The notes: a model not told the origin generated them from the sequence alone. DNA of 6,069 nt from Flavobacteriales bacterium (GCA_002730985.1 PCBP01000001.1:1-6069), one strand, 5' to 3'; shown: positions 1-6,023, numbered from the stretch's first letter. Numbers and translations: made by a program.

Positions 1-314
1 AGGGATCTTGGTTAATCTCTAAAATTATTCTAAATTATGATGCCTATTTATCTATATTTAAAAGGCACGATGATTTAGAGGTTAAGCAGTCGGCAGAAAA
101 TCTTCGTTTATTTCTTAATTTAACTTTTTCTTCTGATTATAATAATAATGTTCTTTCTCAAGAAATAAAAAATTATATGCAAACAACTGATTATTTAAAT
201 ATGGCGGAGTATTTCTTATATGGATTACGTAATGACTATAAGGTCCACTTAGAATCATACGCAGATAGCATTGTACATCTGCTTAAAGAGATTGATAAAT
301 CAGATTATAAATAA
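1..314 (+). CDS. C-terminal part of an unrecognised protein (5' end outside window)
   Basis: An open frame enters from the left edge (first full codon at 3) and runs about 103 codons to a TAA at 312-314. The visible protein begins GSWLISKIILNYDAYLSIFK and ends LLKEIDKSDYK. It is soluble-looking, rich in Leu, Tyr, Asn, Asp and Lys, and probably mostly alpha-helical. It has no transmembrane segment, no cysteine and no motif that I recognise. Codon choice (TTA, AAT, GAT, AAA) matches the other genes here, and the stop sits directly against a strong terminator, which supports a real gene rather than a chance frame. I cannot assign a function. The start, the N-terminal domains and the promoter lie outside the window. 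Confidence 0.75.
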   Translation, partial: GSWLISKIILNYDAYLSIFKRHDDLEVKQSAENLRLFLNLTFSSDYNNNVLSQEIKNYMQTTDYLNMAEYFLYGLRNDYKVHLESYADSIVHLLKEIDKSDYK

Positions 315-339
315 AAAGGCCCCAATTAAGGGGCCTTTT
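314..339. terminator. Bidirectional intrinsic terminator
   Basis: A perfect 10-bp inverted repeat has arms AAAAGGCCCC at 314-323 and GGGGCCTTTT at 330-339, with a six-base loop (AATTAA). The G+C core is flanked by A's on one side and T's on the other, so it gives a hairpin plus U-tract in both directions. It lies between the stop of the partial plus-strand gene and the 3' end of the minus-strand tRNA, and probably terminates both. Confidence 0.9.
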
Positions 340-346
340 ATCTGAG

Positions 347-419
<73 letters not shown>

Positions 420-429
420 ATATGTTTTG

Positions 430-459
430 CAAATATAGCCCTAAAAATCACTTCTACAA
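430..459 (-). promoter_or_regulatory. Bacteroidota-type promoter for the initiator tRNA
   Basis: On the minus strand, TTG (459-457) is followed after exactly 19 bases by TATATTTG (437-430). This is a full match to the TTG / TAnnTTTG -33/-7 consensus known for the primary sigma factor of Bacteroidota. The -7 box ends 10 bases before the mature tRNA 5' end at 419, leaving a leader of a few bases for RNase P to remove. It is the best-formed promoter in the window, as expected for a stable RNA gene. Confidence 0.82.
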
Positions 460-496
460 TCATTCTTTGAAAATTATTTTAGGAGACAAAAAAGAT

Positions 497-504
497 TATT
501 TTTG
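497..504 (+). promoter_or_regulatory. -7 promoter box directly before the ABC-F gene
   Basis: TATTTTTG matches TAnnTTTG and ends five bases before the ATG at 510. In Bacteroidota, transcription starts a few bases after this box, so the mRNA would begin at or within a base or two of the start codon. No good TTG -33 element lies at 17-21 bases upstream; the nearest TTTG, at 466-469, is too far away (27 bases). The call therefore rests on the -7 box and its position. Confidence 0.6.
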
Positions 505-509
505 CCATT

Positions 510-2441
510 ATGCTTGCAGTAAATAATCTATCTCTTTATTTTGGTGGTCAGGACATTTTTAAAGACATCTCTTTTATGGTAAATAAAGGCGATAAAATAG
601 GTCTTACAGGAAAAAATGGTGCTGGGAAATCAACTTTATTAAAAGTATTAGCCAAGGAGCAAAGTCCAAACCATGGTAGTGTTACTATCCCTAATGGTAT
701 AATTATCGGTTATTTAATGCAGGATCTTGATTTTGAGGATGGACGAACTGTCCTAGAAGAAGCTCAGACTGCTTTTGAGTATCTTAATGATATTGAGAGA
801 AAAATGAATCATGCTAATCAGCAGCTTACTGAACGTACTGATTATGAAAGCAAGGGATATCTTGATATTATAACAGAGTTTAATTACTTAGAGGAGAGAT
901 TTAGAATGGCTGGTGGGCATGATACTGCTGCTGAGATAAGTCAAGTACTTATAGGTTTGGGCTTTACACAATATGATTTTGATAGGCAAACAACAGAGTT
1001 CAGTGGTGGCTGGAGGATGAGGATTGAATTGGCTAAGATTTTACTTAAGAAACCAGACTTATTATTGCTGGATGAGCCAACCAATCATCTTGATATAGAG
1101 TCAATTATCTGGTTAGAAAGATGGCTTGGAAACTATAGTGGAGCGATTGTATTGGTTTCACATGATAGACTTTTTCTAGACGCTTCCACAAATAGAACTA
1201 TTGAAATATCATTCTCAAGAATTAATGATTATAAAGCTTCCTATACTAAGTATCTAACTTTGCGTAAGGATAGAATTGAGAAGCAGGTTCAAGCTAAAAA
1301 AAATCAGGATAAATTTATTGAAGACACAAAAGTACTGATCAATAAATTCCGAGCTAAGAAGAATAAAGCAGCATTTGCACAAACTTTAATAAAGAAGTTA
1401 GACAAACTTGAGATCATTCAGATTGAACAAGAAGATGTAGCTCGTATGCAATTTGCTTTTTCTCCATCTCCTCACTCAGGTAAAATTAGCTTAACTGTAA
1501 TGGATGCTTCAAAGAGTTATGGTAATTTAGAAGTACTTAATAAAATAAATTTAGAAGTTGTAAGAGGAGATAAAATTGCATTCGTTGGTAAAAATGGTGA
1601 AGGGAAGTCAACATTAGCCAAGATGATTGTTAATGAGCTTGATTATGATGGAACAGTAAAGTTAGGCCATCAAGTAAAGGTGGGGTATTATGCTCAGAAT
1701 CAAGTGGAATTTCTAGATGATAATCTCACAGTGTTAGAGACTATCGAGCAAGCCGCAAATGAGGATGTTTCTGGTAGAGTCCGCTCAATATTAGGGTCCT
1801 TTTTATTTAGTAATGACGAGGTGAAAAAAAAGATAAAAGTGCTTTCAGGAGGAGAAAGAGCTAGAGTAGCCTTATGTAAATTATTGTTAGAACCTTATAA
1901 TTTACTTATAATGGATGAGCCAACTAATCACCTAGATATTACATCAAAGGAGTTGTTAAAAAAAGCATTGATGAAATACGATGGAAGTTTAATTGTTGTG
2001 TCTCATGACAGGGAGTTTTTACAGGGATTAACTCAAAAAGTATATGAGTTTAAGAATCAAAATATTAAAGAATATATTGGAGATATTGATATGTTTTTAT
2101 CAGAAAAAGATCTTGAAAGCTTTAAGCAATTAGAGAGTTCGCAAAAGGAACAGAAAAATACTAAGCAAGATAAGTCAGCAGTTCAATTGTCTTTTATTGA
2201 GCAAAAGAATCAAAAAAAGAGAGTTAAAAAACTAAAAAACAGAATAGGTAAACTGGAAAAACAAATTGAAGAGCTCGAGCGATCTCAGAAAGAGATTGAT
2301 TTGCAATTGTCAGAACCAGAAAAATTTAAAGAATTATCGCGTCAAGAAGGTTTTTTCGAGCAGTATGAGAAGAATCAGAATATCAAGAAAGAATTAGAAT
2401 CAGAATGGGAGCAAGCAATCGAAGCATTAGAGCATTTGTAA
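510..2441 (+). CDS. ABC-F family ribosome-associated ATPase (YdiF/YheS-like)
   Basis: A 643-aa protein with two ABC ATPase domains and no membrane segments, typical of ABC-F proteins, which bind the ribosomal E site and modulate stalled or initiating ribosomes rather than transport. Domain 1 has Walker A GKNGAGKST (34-42), signature SGGWRMR (165-171; the Trp is typical of ABC-F domain 1), Walker B and catalytic Glu in LLDEPTNHLD (to residue 195), and switch His218. A charged helical linker (about 240-315) follows. Domain 2 has GKNGEGKST (360-368), LSGGERAR (445-452), MDEPTNHLD (E470) and His499. Residues about 550-643 form a Lys/Glu-rich coiled-coil tail. Length and tail fit YdiF/YheS-type members. 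The start MLAVNNLSLYFGG is the usual N-terminus and follows a promoter box with no ribosome binding site. All catalytic residues are intact. Which ABC-F subgroup it belongs to, and whether it gives antibiotic protection, cannot be decided here. Confidence 0.93.
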   Translation: MLAVNNLSLYFGGQDIFKDISFMVNKGDKIGLTGKNGAGKSTLLKVLAKEQSPNHGSVTIPNGIIIGYLMQDLDFEDGRTVLEEAQTAFEYLNDIERKMNHANQQLTERTDYESKGYLDIITEFNYLEERFRMAGGHDTAAEISQVLIGLGFTQYDFDRQTTEFSGGWRMRIELAKILLKKPDLLLLDEPTNHLDIESIIWLERWLGNYSGAIVLVSHDRLFLDASTNRTIEISFSRINDYKASYTKYLTLRKDRIEKQVQAKKNQDKFIEDTKVLINKFRAKKNKAAFAQTLIKKLDKLEIIQIEQEDVARMQFAFSPSPHSGKISLTVMDASKSYGNLEVLNKINLEVVRGDKIAFVGKNGEGKSTLAKMIVNELDYDGTVKLGHQVKVGYYAQNQVEFLDDNLTVLETIEQAANEDVSGRVRSILGSFLFSNDEVKKKIKVLSGGERARVALCKLLLEPYNLLIMDEPTNHLDITSKELLKKALMKYDGSLIVVSHDREFLQGLTQKVYEFKNQNIKEYIGDIDMFLSEKDLESFKQLESSQKEQKNTKQDKSAVQLSFIEQKNQKKRVKKLKNRIGKLEKQIEELERSQKEIDLQLSEPEKFKELSRQEGFFEQYEKNQNIKKELESEWEQAIEALEHL

Positions 2442-2452
2442 TCTCTAGTATT

Positions 2453-2479
2453 TATTATGATGCTATGCTAAGCATAATA
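2453..2479 (+). terminator. Weak hairpin after the ABC-F gene, possible terminator
   Basis: ATGCT (2460-2464) pairs with AGCAT (2471-2475). The stem extends through TATT (2453-2456) and AATA (2476-2479) across a three-base bulge; alternatively TATGC-TAA-GCATA (2464-2476) forms a smaller hairpin. It begins 11 bases after the stop at 2441 and is followed by a T-rich stretch (2480-2490). The stem is short and A+T-rich, so termination here is only a suggestion. Confidence 0.35.
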
Positions 2480-2496
2480 TTTGTGTTTTTATATAT

Positions 2497-2504
2497 TACT
2501 TTTG
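2497..2504 (+). promoter_or_regulatory. -7 promoter box for the 183-aa secreted protein gene
   Basis: TACTTTTG matches TAnnTTTG. The expected transcription start a few bases downstream gives a 5' leader of roughly 30 bases, A+T-rich and lacking a Shine-Dalgarno sequence, before the ATG at 2541. A TTTG at 2480-2483 lies upstream, but at only 13 bases from the box it is closer than the usual 17-21, so the -33 element is unclear. Confidence 0.5.
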
Positions 2505-2540
2505 TCTGAGAATTAATTATTAAAATATAAATTATAAAAA

Positions 2541-3092
2541 ATGAAAAAGTTATTATTAACATTAGTTTTAGGTTCAGGGATTCTAATAGCTAACGCACAA
2601 ATAGAAAAATTAGCAGGACCAAGATTAGGATTTGTATCTATATCACCAGGCCCATTAGCAGATTTCTTACATGATGGGTTTGACTTTGAGGGCAAATATG
2701 GAAGCACAGGAGCAGCATTTACAACATTATATGGTTGGCAGTGGGAAAGTCGTTTTGCTGATGGTGGTGGAGAAATTGTGGGTATTGTAGAATGGATTGT
2801 ATTGGTTGGAGGAATGGAGAAAGGAATGTTCTTGCCGTCAGCATCATCTATAATTGGTGCAAGAATGGATAATGGATTAGAATTAGGAGTAGGACCCAAC
2901 TTATCATTATCAGGAATTGGTATGGTATTTGGTGTAGGATATAATTTCAAATCAGGCAATCTAAATTTACCAATAAATATATCAGTTATACCAGGAAGAG
3001 CAATGGATGGAACAAATTGGGATGGAACAAATTATGAATATAATTCTGGAACTAGAATAGCAGTTACACTAGGTTTTAATATGAGTAGATAA
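2541..3092 (+). CDS. Predicted outer-membrane beta-barrel protein, function unknown
   Basis: A 183-aa protein with a clear Sec signal peptide: MKK, a hydrophobic stretch (4-17), then ANA-Q with likely cleavage after Ala19. The mature part is rich in Gly and in alternating hydrophobic/polar residues (for example GLELGVGPNLSLSGIGMVFG around 112-131), and ends in a strand, RIAVTLGFNMSR. This suggests a small beta-barrel inserted in the outer membrane, although a periplasmic or surface beta-protein is possible. No family is recognised and there are no catalytic motifs or cysteines. The segment DGTN-W-DGTN (156-164), from a 15-bp tandem duplication, probably lies in a loop near the C-terminus. The gene has its own -7 box upstream and a terminator downstream, so it appears monocistronic. 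The start is fixed by the signal peptide and is preceded by an A-rich stretch. Confidence 0.82.
   Translation: MKKLLLTLVLGSGILIANAQIEKLAGPRLGFVSISPGPLADFLHDGFDFEGKYGSTGAAFTTLYGWQWESRFADGGGEIVGIVEWIVLVGGMEKGMFLPSASSIIGARMDNGLELGVGPNLSLSGIGMVFGVGYNFKSGNLNLPINISVIPGRAMDGTNWDGTNYEYNSGTRIAVTLGFNMSR
3005..3034 (+). repeat. 15-bp in-frame tandem duplication
   Basis: GGATGGAACAAATTG (3005-3019) is followed immediately by GGATGGAACAAATTA (3020-3034), identical at 14 of 15 positions. The unit is five codons long, so the frame of the secreted-protein gene is kept, and it encodes DGTN twice (residues 156-159 and 161-164) separated by Trp. Confidence 0.85.
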
Positions 3093-3094
3093 AT

Positions 3095-3113
3095 TATTAC
3101 TTTAATAGTAATA
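3095..3113 (+). other. A+T-rich stem-loop just after the stop codon
   Basis: TATTACT (3095-3101) pairs perfectly with AGTAATA (3107-3113) over a five-base loop, starting three bases after the stop at 3092. It has no T-tract and only two G-C pairs, so it is unlikely to terminate by itself. It could protect the 3' end of the mRNA or be chance in A+T-rich DNA. Confidence 0.4.
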
Positions 3114-3134
3114 GGGATCACTAAAATGATAATT

Positions 3135-3165
3135 AAGGGCTGGCTATTAGGTTGGCCCTTTTTTT
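3135..3165 (+). terminator. Intrinsic terminator between the secreted-protein gene and era
   Basis: AAGGGC (3135-3140) pairs with GCCCTT (3155-3160). The stem is extended by three G-U pairs and a C-G pair to a six-base loop (3145-3150), and is followed by a run of seven T's (3159-3165). It ends the 183-aa gene and lies immediately before the era promoter box and start codon. Confidence 0.85.
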
Positions 3166-3166
3166 G

Positions 3167-3174
3167 TTTCTTTG
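3167..3174 (+). promoter_or_regulatory. Probable -7 promoter box for the era-der operon
   Basis: TTTCTTTG differs from TAnnTTTG at one position (T for A). It ends four bases before the era ATG at 3179, the same arrangement as at the ABC-F gene. The -33 region would fall inside the preceding terminator stem, where only poor matches exist (TTA at 3147-3149, 17 bases upstream). Because a terminator separates era from the gene before it, some promoter is needed here, which supports this weak match. Confidence 0.45.
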
Positions 3175-3178
3175 CAAA

Positions 3179-4057
3179 ATGGATCACAAAGCAGGATATG
3201 TTAACATTATAGGCAACCCTAATGTGGGGAAGTCTACTTTAATGAATGCTTTGGTTGGTCATAAGTTGTCCATTATTACACACAAAGCACAAACTACGCG
3301 ACATAGAATTCTGGGCATATTGAATGATAAAAATTATCAGATTGTGTTTTCAGATACTCCTGGAGTAATAGCTCCAGAGTATAAATTGCAAGAAAGCATG
3401 ATGAATTTTGTTTATTCTGCTTTTCAGGATGCTGATGTGCTTATTTACATGATTGAAGTTGGGGAGAAAGGGTTAAAGGATCAAAAACTTTTTGGAAGAT
3501 TAAAAAAAGTAGACACTCCTTTACTTGTGTTACTTAATAAGATTGATTTGGCTGAACAAGATTTTGTTGCCAAAGAGATGGAAAGATGGAAAGAAGAACT
3601 TCCTAATGCAGAATTATTGCCAATTTCTGCTTTAAATAATTTCAATATTGATGTTATTAAGAATAAATTATTAGAGTTGTTGCCTGTGTGCCCTGCGTAT
3701 TACGATAAAGATGCGATTACTGATAAGTCGGAAAGATTTTTTGTTGAAGAAATTATTAGAGAGAAGATATTAAAGCATTACAAGAAAGAAATTCCTTATT
3801 CAGTAGAAATTGAAGTGCAGGAGTTCTTTGAGGAAGAGGATATAGTTAAGATTAGAGCTGCAATTCATGTTATGAGAGAGAGTCAGAAAGGTATTATTAT
3901 TGGTCATAAAGGAATGGGATTAAAGCGGATTGGCTCCGAGGCAAGAAGAGATATAGAGAAGATGCTAGATAAAAAGGTGTTTTTGGAAACTCCAGTAAAG
4001 GTAAAGAAGAATTGGAGAAATGATAATAGAGAGTTGAAAAAATTTGGATACCAATAA
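3179..4057 (+). CDS. era: GTPase Era, 30S ribosomal subunit assembly factor
   Basis: A 292-aa GTPase that binds the 3' end of 16S rRNA and helps the small subunit mature. The GTPase domain has G1 GNPNVGKST (12-20), G2 region QTTRHR (38-43), G3 DTPG (59-62), G4 NKID (120-123) and G5 SAL (150-152). The C-terminal KH RNA-binding domain (about 200-292) carries the loop GHKGMG (242-247). Length is normal for the family. The ATG at 3179 is chosen because MDHKAGYVNIIGNPNVGKS is the usual Era N-terminus. An in-frame TTG at 3152 would add nine residues (MALFLFLCK) but lies inside the upstream terminator hairpin. There is no ribosome binding site, and the start follows a promoter-like box by four bases. 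The stop overlaps the der start in TAATG, so the two genes are almost certainly one operon. Confidence 0.96.
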   Translation: MDHKAGYVNIIGNPNVGKSTLMNALVGHKLSIITHKAQTTRHRILGILNDKNYQIVFSDTPGVIAPEYKLQESMMNFVYSAFQDADVLIYMIEVGEKGLKDQKLFGRLKKVDTPLLVLLNKIDLAEQDFVAKEMERWKEELPNAELLPISALNNFNIDVIKNKLLELLPVCPAYYDKDAITDKSERFFVEEIIREKILKHYKKEIPYSVEIEVQEFFEEEDIVKIRAAIHVMRESQKGIIIGHKGMGLKRIGSEARRDIEKMLDKKVFLETPVKVKKNWRNDNRELKKFGYQ

Positions 4058-5361
4058 TGAGTAATATAGTAGCAATAGTAGGTAGACCGAATGTTGGTAA
4101 ATCTACTATTTTTAATCGTTTTACAGAAAGTAGACATGCTATCACTGATGAGGTAAGTGGTGTAACTCGTGATAGACATTATGGAAAAGCAGAGTGGAAT
4201 GGGCGTGAGTTCTCAGTAATTGATACAGGAGGCTATGTTCAAGGTTCAGTAGATATCTTTGAAACTGAAATAAGAAAGCAAGTTGAGCTAGCTATTGATG
4301 AAGCAAATGTGATTCTTTTTCTAGTGGATGCTAAGGCAGGGATTACTGATTTAGATCAAGCGGTGGTTAAACTTCTAAGAAAATCAGATAAGAATGTGGT
4401 TCTTGCTGTTAACAAGGTAGATAATTCAACATTATTAGAAGATGCAGTAGAGTTTTATAATCTAGGGATAGGAGAGTATATTCCTGTCTCTTCTATAAGT
4501 GGAAGTGGTACTGGAGAATTATTAGATGAGTTATTAAAACATTTTGAAGATGATGTCGAGAATGATGATAATGATATCCCTAAATTTGCAGTAATAGGCA
4601 GGCCAAATGTAGGAAAGTCTTCTATTATAAATGCTTTAATTGGTAAAGAACAAAATATAGTTACTGATATTGCAGGCACTACTCGTGATTCTTTAAATAC
4701 TAGATATAATCAATTTGGGTTTGATTTCACTTTAGTTGATACAGCTGGACTTAGAAAGAAGAAAAATGTAAATGAGAATTTGGAATTCTATTCTGTAATG
4801 CGCTCAGTTCGTGCTATTGAGCATTCTGATATCTGCCTACTTGTGATTGATGCAGAAAGAGGATTTGAAGCTCAAGATCAGAGGATATTTCATATTGCAG
4901 ATAGAAATAAGAAAGGAATTGTAATACTAGTAAATAAGTGGGATTTGCTTGATAAGTCAACAGAAACAGCAAAAAAGTTTAAAGAGCAAATAAGAAAAAA
5001 AATTGCACCATTTACAGATGTTCCTATTGTATTTGTTTCAGCATTAGAGAGGCAAAGATTATTAAAAGGATTAGAGACATCAATTCAGGTACATAATAAT
5101 AGAGTTCAGAAAATTTCAACTTCACGTCTTAATGAAGTGATGTTACCTTTAATTGTTCATGTGCCTCCTCCAGCCATAAAAGGAAAGTATATTCGGATAA
5201 AGTATTGTACACAGTTACCAACAAATACACCAACGTTTGTTTTTTTTGCTAATCTGCCTCAATATATTAAGGAGCCATATAAAAGATATATTGAGAATCA
5301 ATTACGTGATAATTTTGATTTCTCTGGGGTTCCTATCCAGATCTATTTTCGAAAGAAATAA
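4057..5361 (+). CDS. der: GTPase Der (EngA), 50S ribosomal subunit assembly factor
   Basis: A 434-aa protein with the tandem-GTPase architecture unique to Der, an essential factor for late 50S assembly. G domain 1 has GRPNVGKST (9-17), DTGG (56-59) and NKVD (119-122). A short acidic linker (about 163-175, DDVENDDND) follows. G domain 2 has GRPNVGKSS (181-189), DTAG (228-231), NKWD (293-296) and SAL (328-330). The C-terminal KH-like domain (about 350-434) ends in a basic tail (YFRKK). Length and all GTPase motifs are normal. The ATG shares its A with the last base of the era stop (TAATG), so ribosomes finishing era can restart on der, consistent with coupled supply of a 30S and a 50S maturation factor. 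There is no separate promoter or Shine-Dalgarno sequence. MSNIVAIVGRPNVGKS is the usual N-terminus. Confidence 0.97.
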   Translation: MSNIVAIVGRPNVGKSTIFNRFTESRHAITDEVSGVTRDRHYGKAEWNGREFSVIDTGGYVQGSVDIFETEIRKQVELAIDEANVILFLVDAKAGITDLDQAVVKLLRKSDKNVVLAVNKVDNSTLLEDAVEFYNLGIGEYIPVSSISGSGTGELLDELLKHFEDDVENDDNDIPKFAVIGRPNVGKSSIINALIGKEQNIVTDIAGTTRDSLNTRYNQFGFDFTLVDTAGLRKKKNVNENLEFYSVMRSVRAIEHSDICLLVIDAERGFEAQDQRIFHIADRNKKGIVILVNKWDLLDKSTETAKKFKEQIRKKIAPFTDVPIVFVSALERQRLLKGLETSIQVHNNRVQKISTSRLNEVMLPLIVHVPPPAIKGKYIRIKYCTQLPTNTPTFVFFANLPQYIKEPYKRYIENQLRDNFDFSGVPIQIYFRKK

Positions 5362-5366
5362 GCGTT

Positions 5367-5385
5367 TACTATGCGTAGCATAGTA
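5367..5385 (+). terminator. Hairpin after der, possible weak terminator
   Basis: TACTATGC (5367-5374) pairs perfectly with GCATAGTA (5378-5385) around a GTA triloop, starting six bases after the der stop. It is followed by an A+T-rich stretch (TTTAATTTAT) rather than a clean T-run. It may terminate the era-der transcript partially or stabilise its 3' end. Its core TATGC/GCATA also appears after the ABC-F gene. Confidence 0.5.
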
Positions 5386-5402
5386 TTTAATTTATCTGTT
5401 TT

Positions 5403-5410
5403 TACTTTTG
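5403..5410 (+). promoter_or_regulatory. -7 promoter box for the lipoprotein gene
   Basis: TACTTTTG matches TAnnTTTG and is the same octamer found before the 183-aa secreted protein gene. The expected transcription start leaves a leader of roughly 23 bases, including a run of eight T's (5427-5434), before the ATG at 5438. There is no TTG at the expected -33 position, so the box is moderately supported. Confidence 0.48.
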
Positions 5411-5437
5411 CTAGTTATAGTCAATATTTTTTTTAGC

Positions 5438-5968
5438 ATGCGTTATTTATTCTTTTTATGTGGACTTGTATTATTTTTCTTTTCTTGTTCTAATGTTATT
5501 TTTGTCCATTCTCAGCCCGAAGGTGTGGAATCCTTACATGAAATTCCTGATAGACTGCATGGCATGTATGTATTTGAGGATTCTAGTTTTAATTCAGAAT
5601 CTTATGTAGTAACTGATTCTTCTGTTGGAGATATGGTTCTAGGAGATAACTTGATTGTTAAGCAAAGAGGAAATTACTTTTACCTTAATCTTTCTGGGGA
5701 TAATGAATATGGTCTCTATGTTGTAAGGATTACACAGTTCTTACATGAAGATATTGAGATATCATTTCTCAATATTACTAATGATAATGCACATCTATTT
5801 AATATCCTCAATTTAGAGGAGATTAGAGCCTTTGATGAACAAGATGAAGGTCAACCATTGTCCTTTAAACAAAGGCCTGATTATCTTATTAATGATGTTA
5901 GTGTTAATCAGCTAAATCTTCTTTTAAATTCATCAAAAAATAAGCAAAGATTATTACGAGTGGATTAA
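5438..5968 (+). CDS. Predicted lipoprotein, function unknown
   Basis: A 176-aa protein with a lipoprotein signal: MRYLFFLCGL, a Phe/Leu-rich core, then FFFSC with Cys17 as the probable lipidation site. It is therefore expected to be anchored to a membrane facing the periplasm or cell surface. The mature part looks soluble and mixed alpha/beta, acidic overall, with the segment LHEIPDRLHGMYVFEDSS near its start and a basic end (NKQRLLRVD). No family or catalytic motif is recognised. An earlier in-frame TTG at 5408 would add ten residues, but it lies inside the -7 box and would bury the signal sequence, so the ATG at 5438 is preferred. The gene lies downstream of der but appears to have its own promoter box, and a strong terminator follows it. 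No link to ribosome assembly can be inferred from position alone. Confidence 0.8.
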   Translation: MRYLFFLCGLVLFFFSCSNVIFVHSQPEGVESLHEIPDRLHGMYVFEDSSFNSESYVVTDSSVGDMVLGDNLIVKQRGNYFYLNLSGDNEYGLYVVRITQFLHEDIEISFLNITNDNAHLFNILNLEEIRAFDEQDEGQPLSFKQRPDYLINDVSVNQLNLLLNSSKNKQRLLRVD

Positions 5969-5996
5969 TTCTGTATCAGATAATATTATTAAAGAA

Positions 5997-6023
5997 AAGC
6001 CGAGCAATTGCTCGGCTTCTTTT
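5997..6023. terminator. Strong, nearly symmetrical intrinsic terminator
   Basis: AAGCCGAGC (5997-6005) pairs perfectly with GCTCGGCTT (6010-6018) over an AATT loop. CTTTTT-like sequence (6019-6023) follows on the plus strand, and an A-rich stretch (5991-5998) gives a T-tract on the minus strand. It ends the lipoprotein gene and could also serve a convergent gene entering from the right. Confidence 0.9.

Noticed and set aside
481..485. AGGAG as a ribosome binding site for the ABC-F gene
   Set aside because: It is about 25 bases from the ATG, too far, and would lie upstream of the inferred transcription start.
1824..1831. Run of eight A's in the ABC-F gene as a programmed frameshift or slippage site
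   Set aside because: It encodes ordinary lysines between intact motifs, and the downstream frame is needed for the second ATPase domain. Such runs are expected in A+T-rich DNA.
510..2441. ABC transporter or antibiotic efflux pump
   Set aside because: There are no membrane segments or adjacent permease gene; the tandem-ATPase layout with linker and SGGWRMR motif is ABC-F.
2513..2959. Minus-strand open frame of 148 codons
   Set aside because: It is the antisense shadow of the secreted-protein gene. The product is a low-complexity Pro/Asn/Ser-rich sequence that arises from Gly-rich codons on the other strand, with no promoter or domain.
3152..3178. Upstream TTG start for era
   Set aside because: It falls inside the terminator hairpin of the preceding gene and adds residues (MALFLFLCK) not typical of Era; the ATG at 3179 fits the family.
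3897..4179. Two overlapping minus-strand open frames across the era/der junction
   Set aside because: They lie antisense to conserved KH and G-domain coding sequence, with no recognisable product or promoter.
4455..4679. Minus-strand open frame within der
   Set aside because: It is antisense to the Der linker and second G1 motif, and its Ser/Pro/Phe-rich product looks like a shadow.
5240..5247. Run of eight T's in der as a phase-variation tract
   Set aside because: Der is essential, so on/off switching is implausible; the run encodes part of the normal KH-like domain.
5408..5437. Upstream TTG start for the lipoprotein gene
   Set aside because: It overlaps the last bases of the TACTTTTG box and would put ten extra residues before a good lipoprotein signal.
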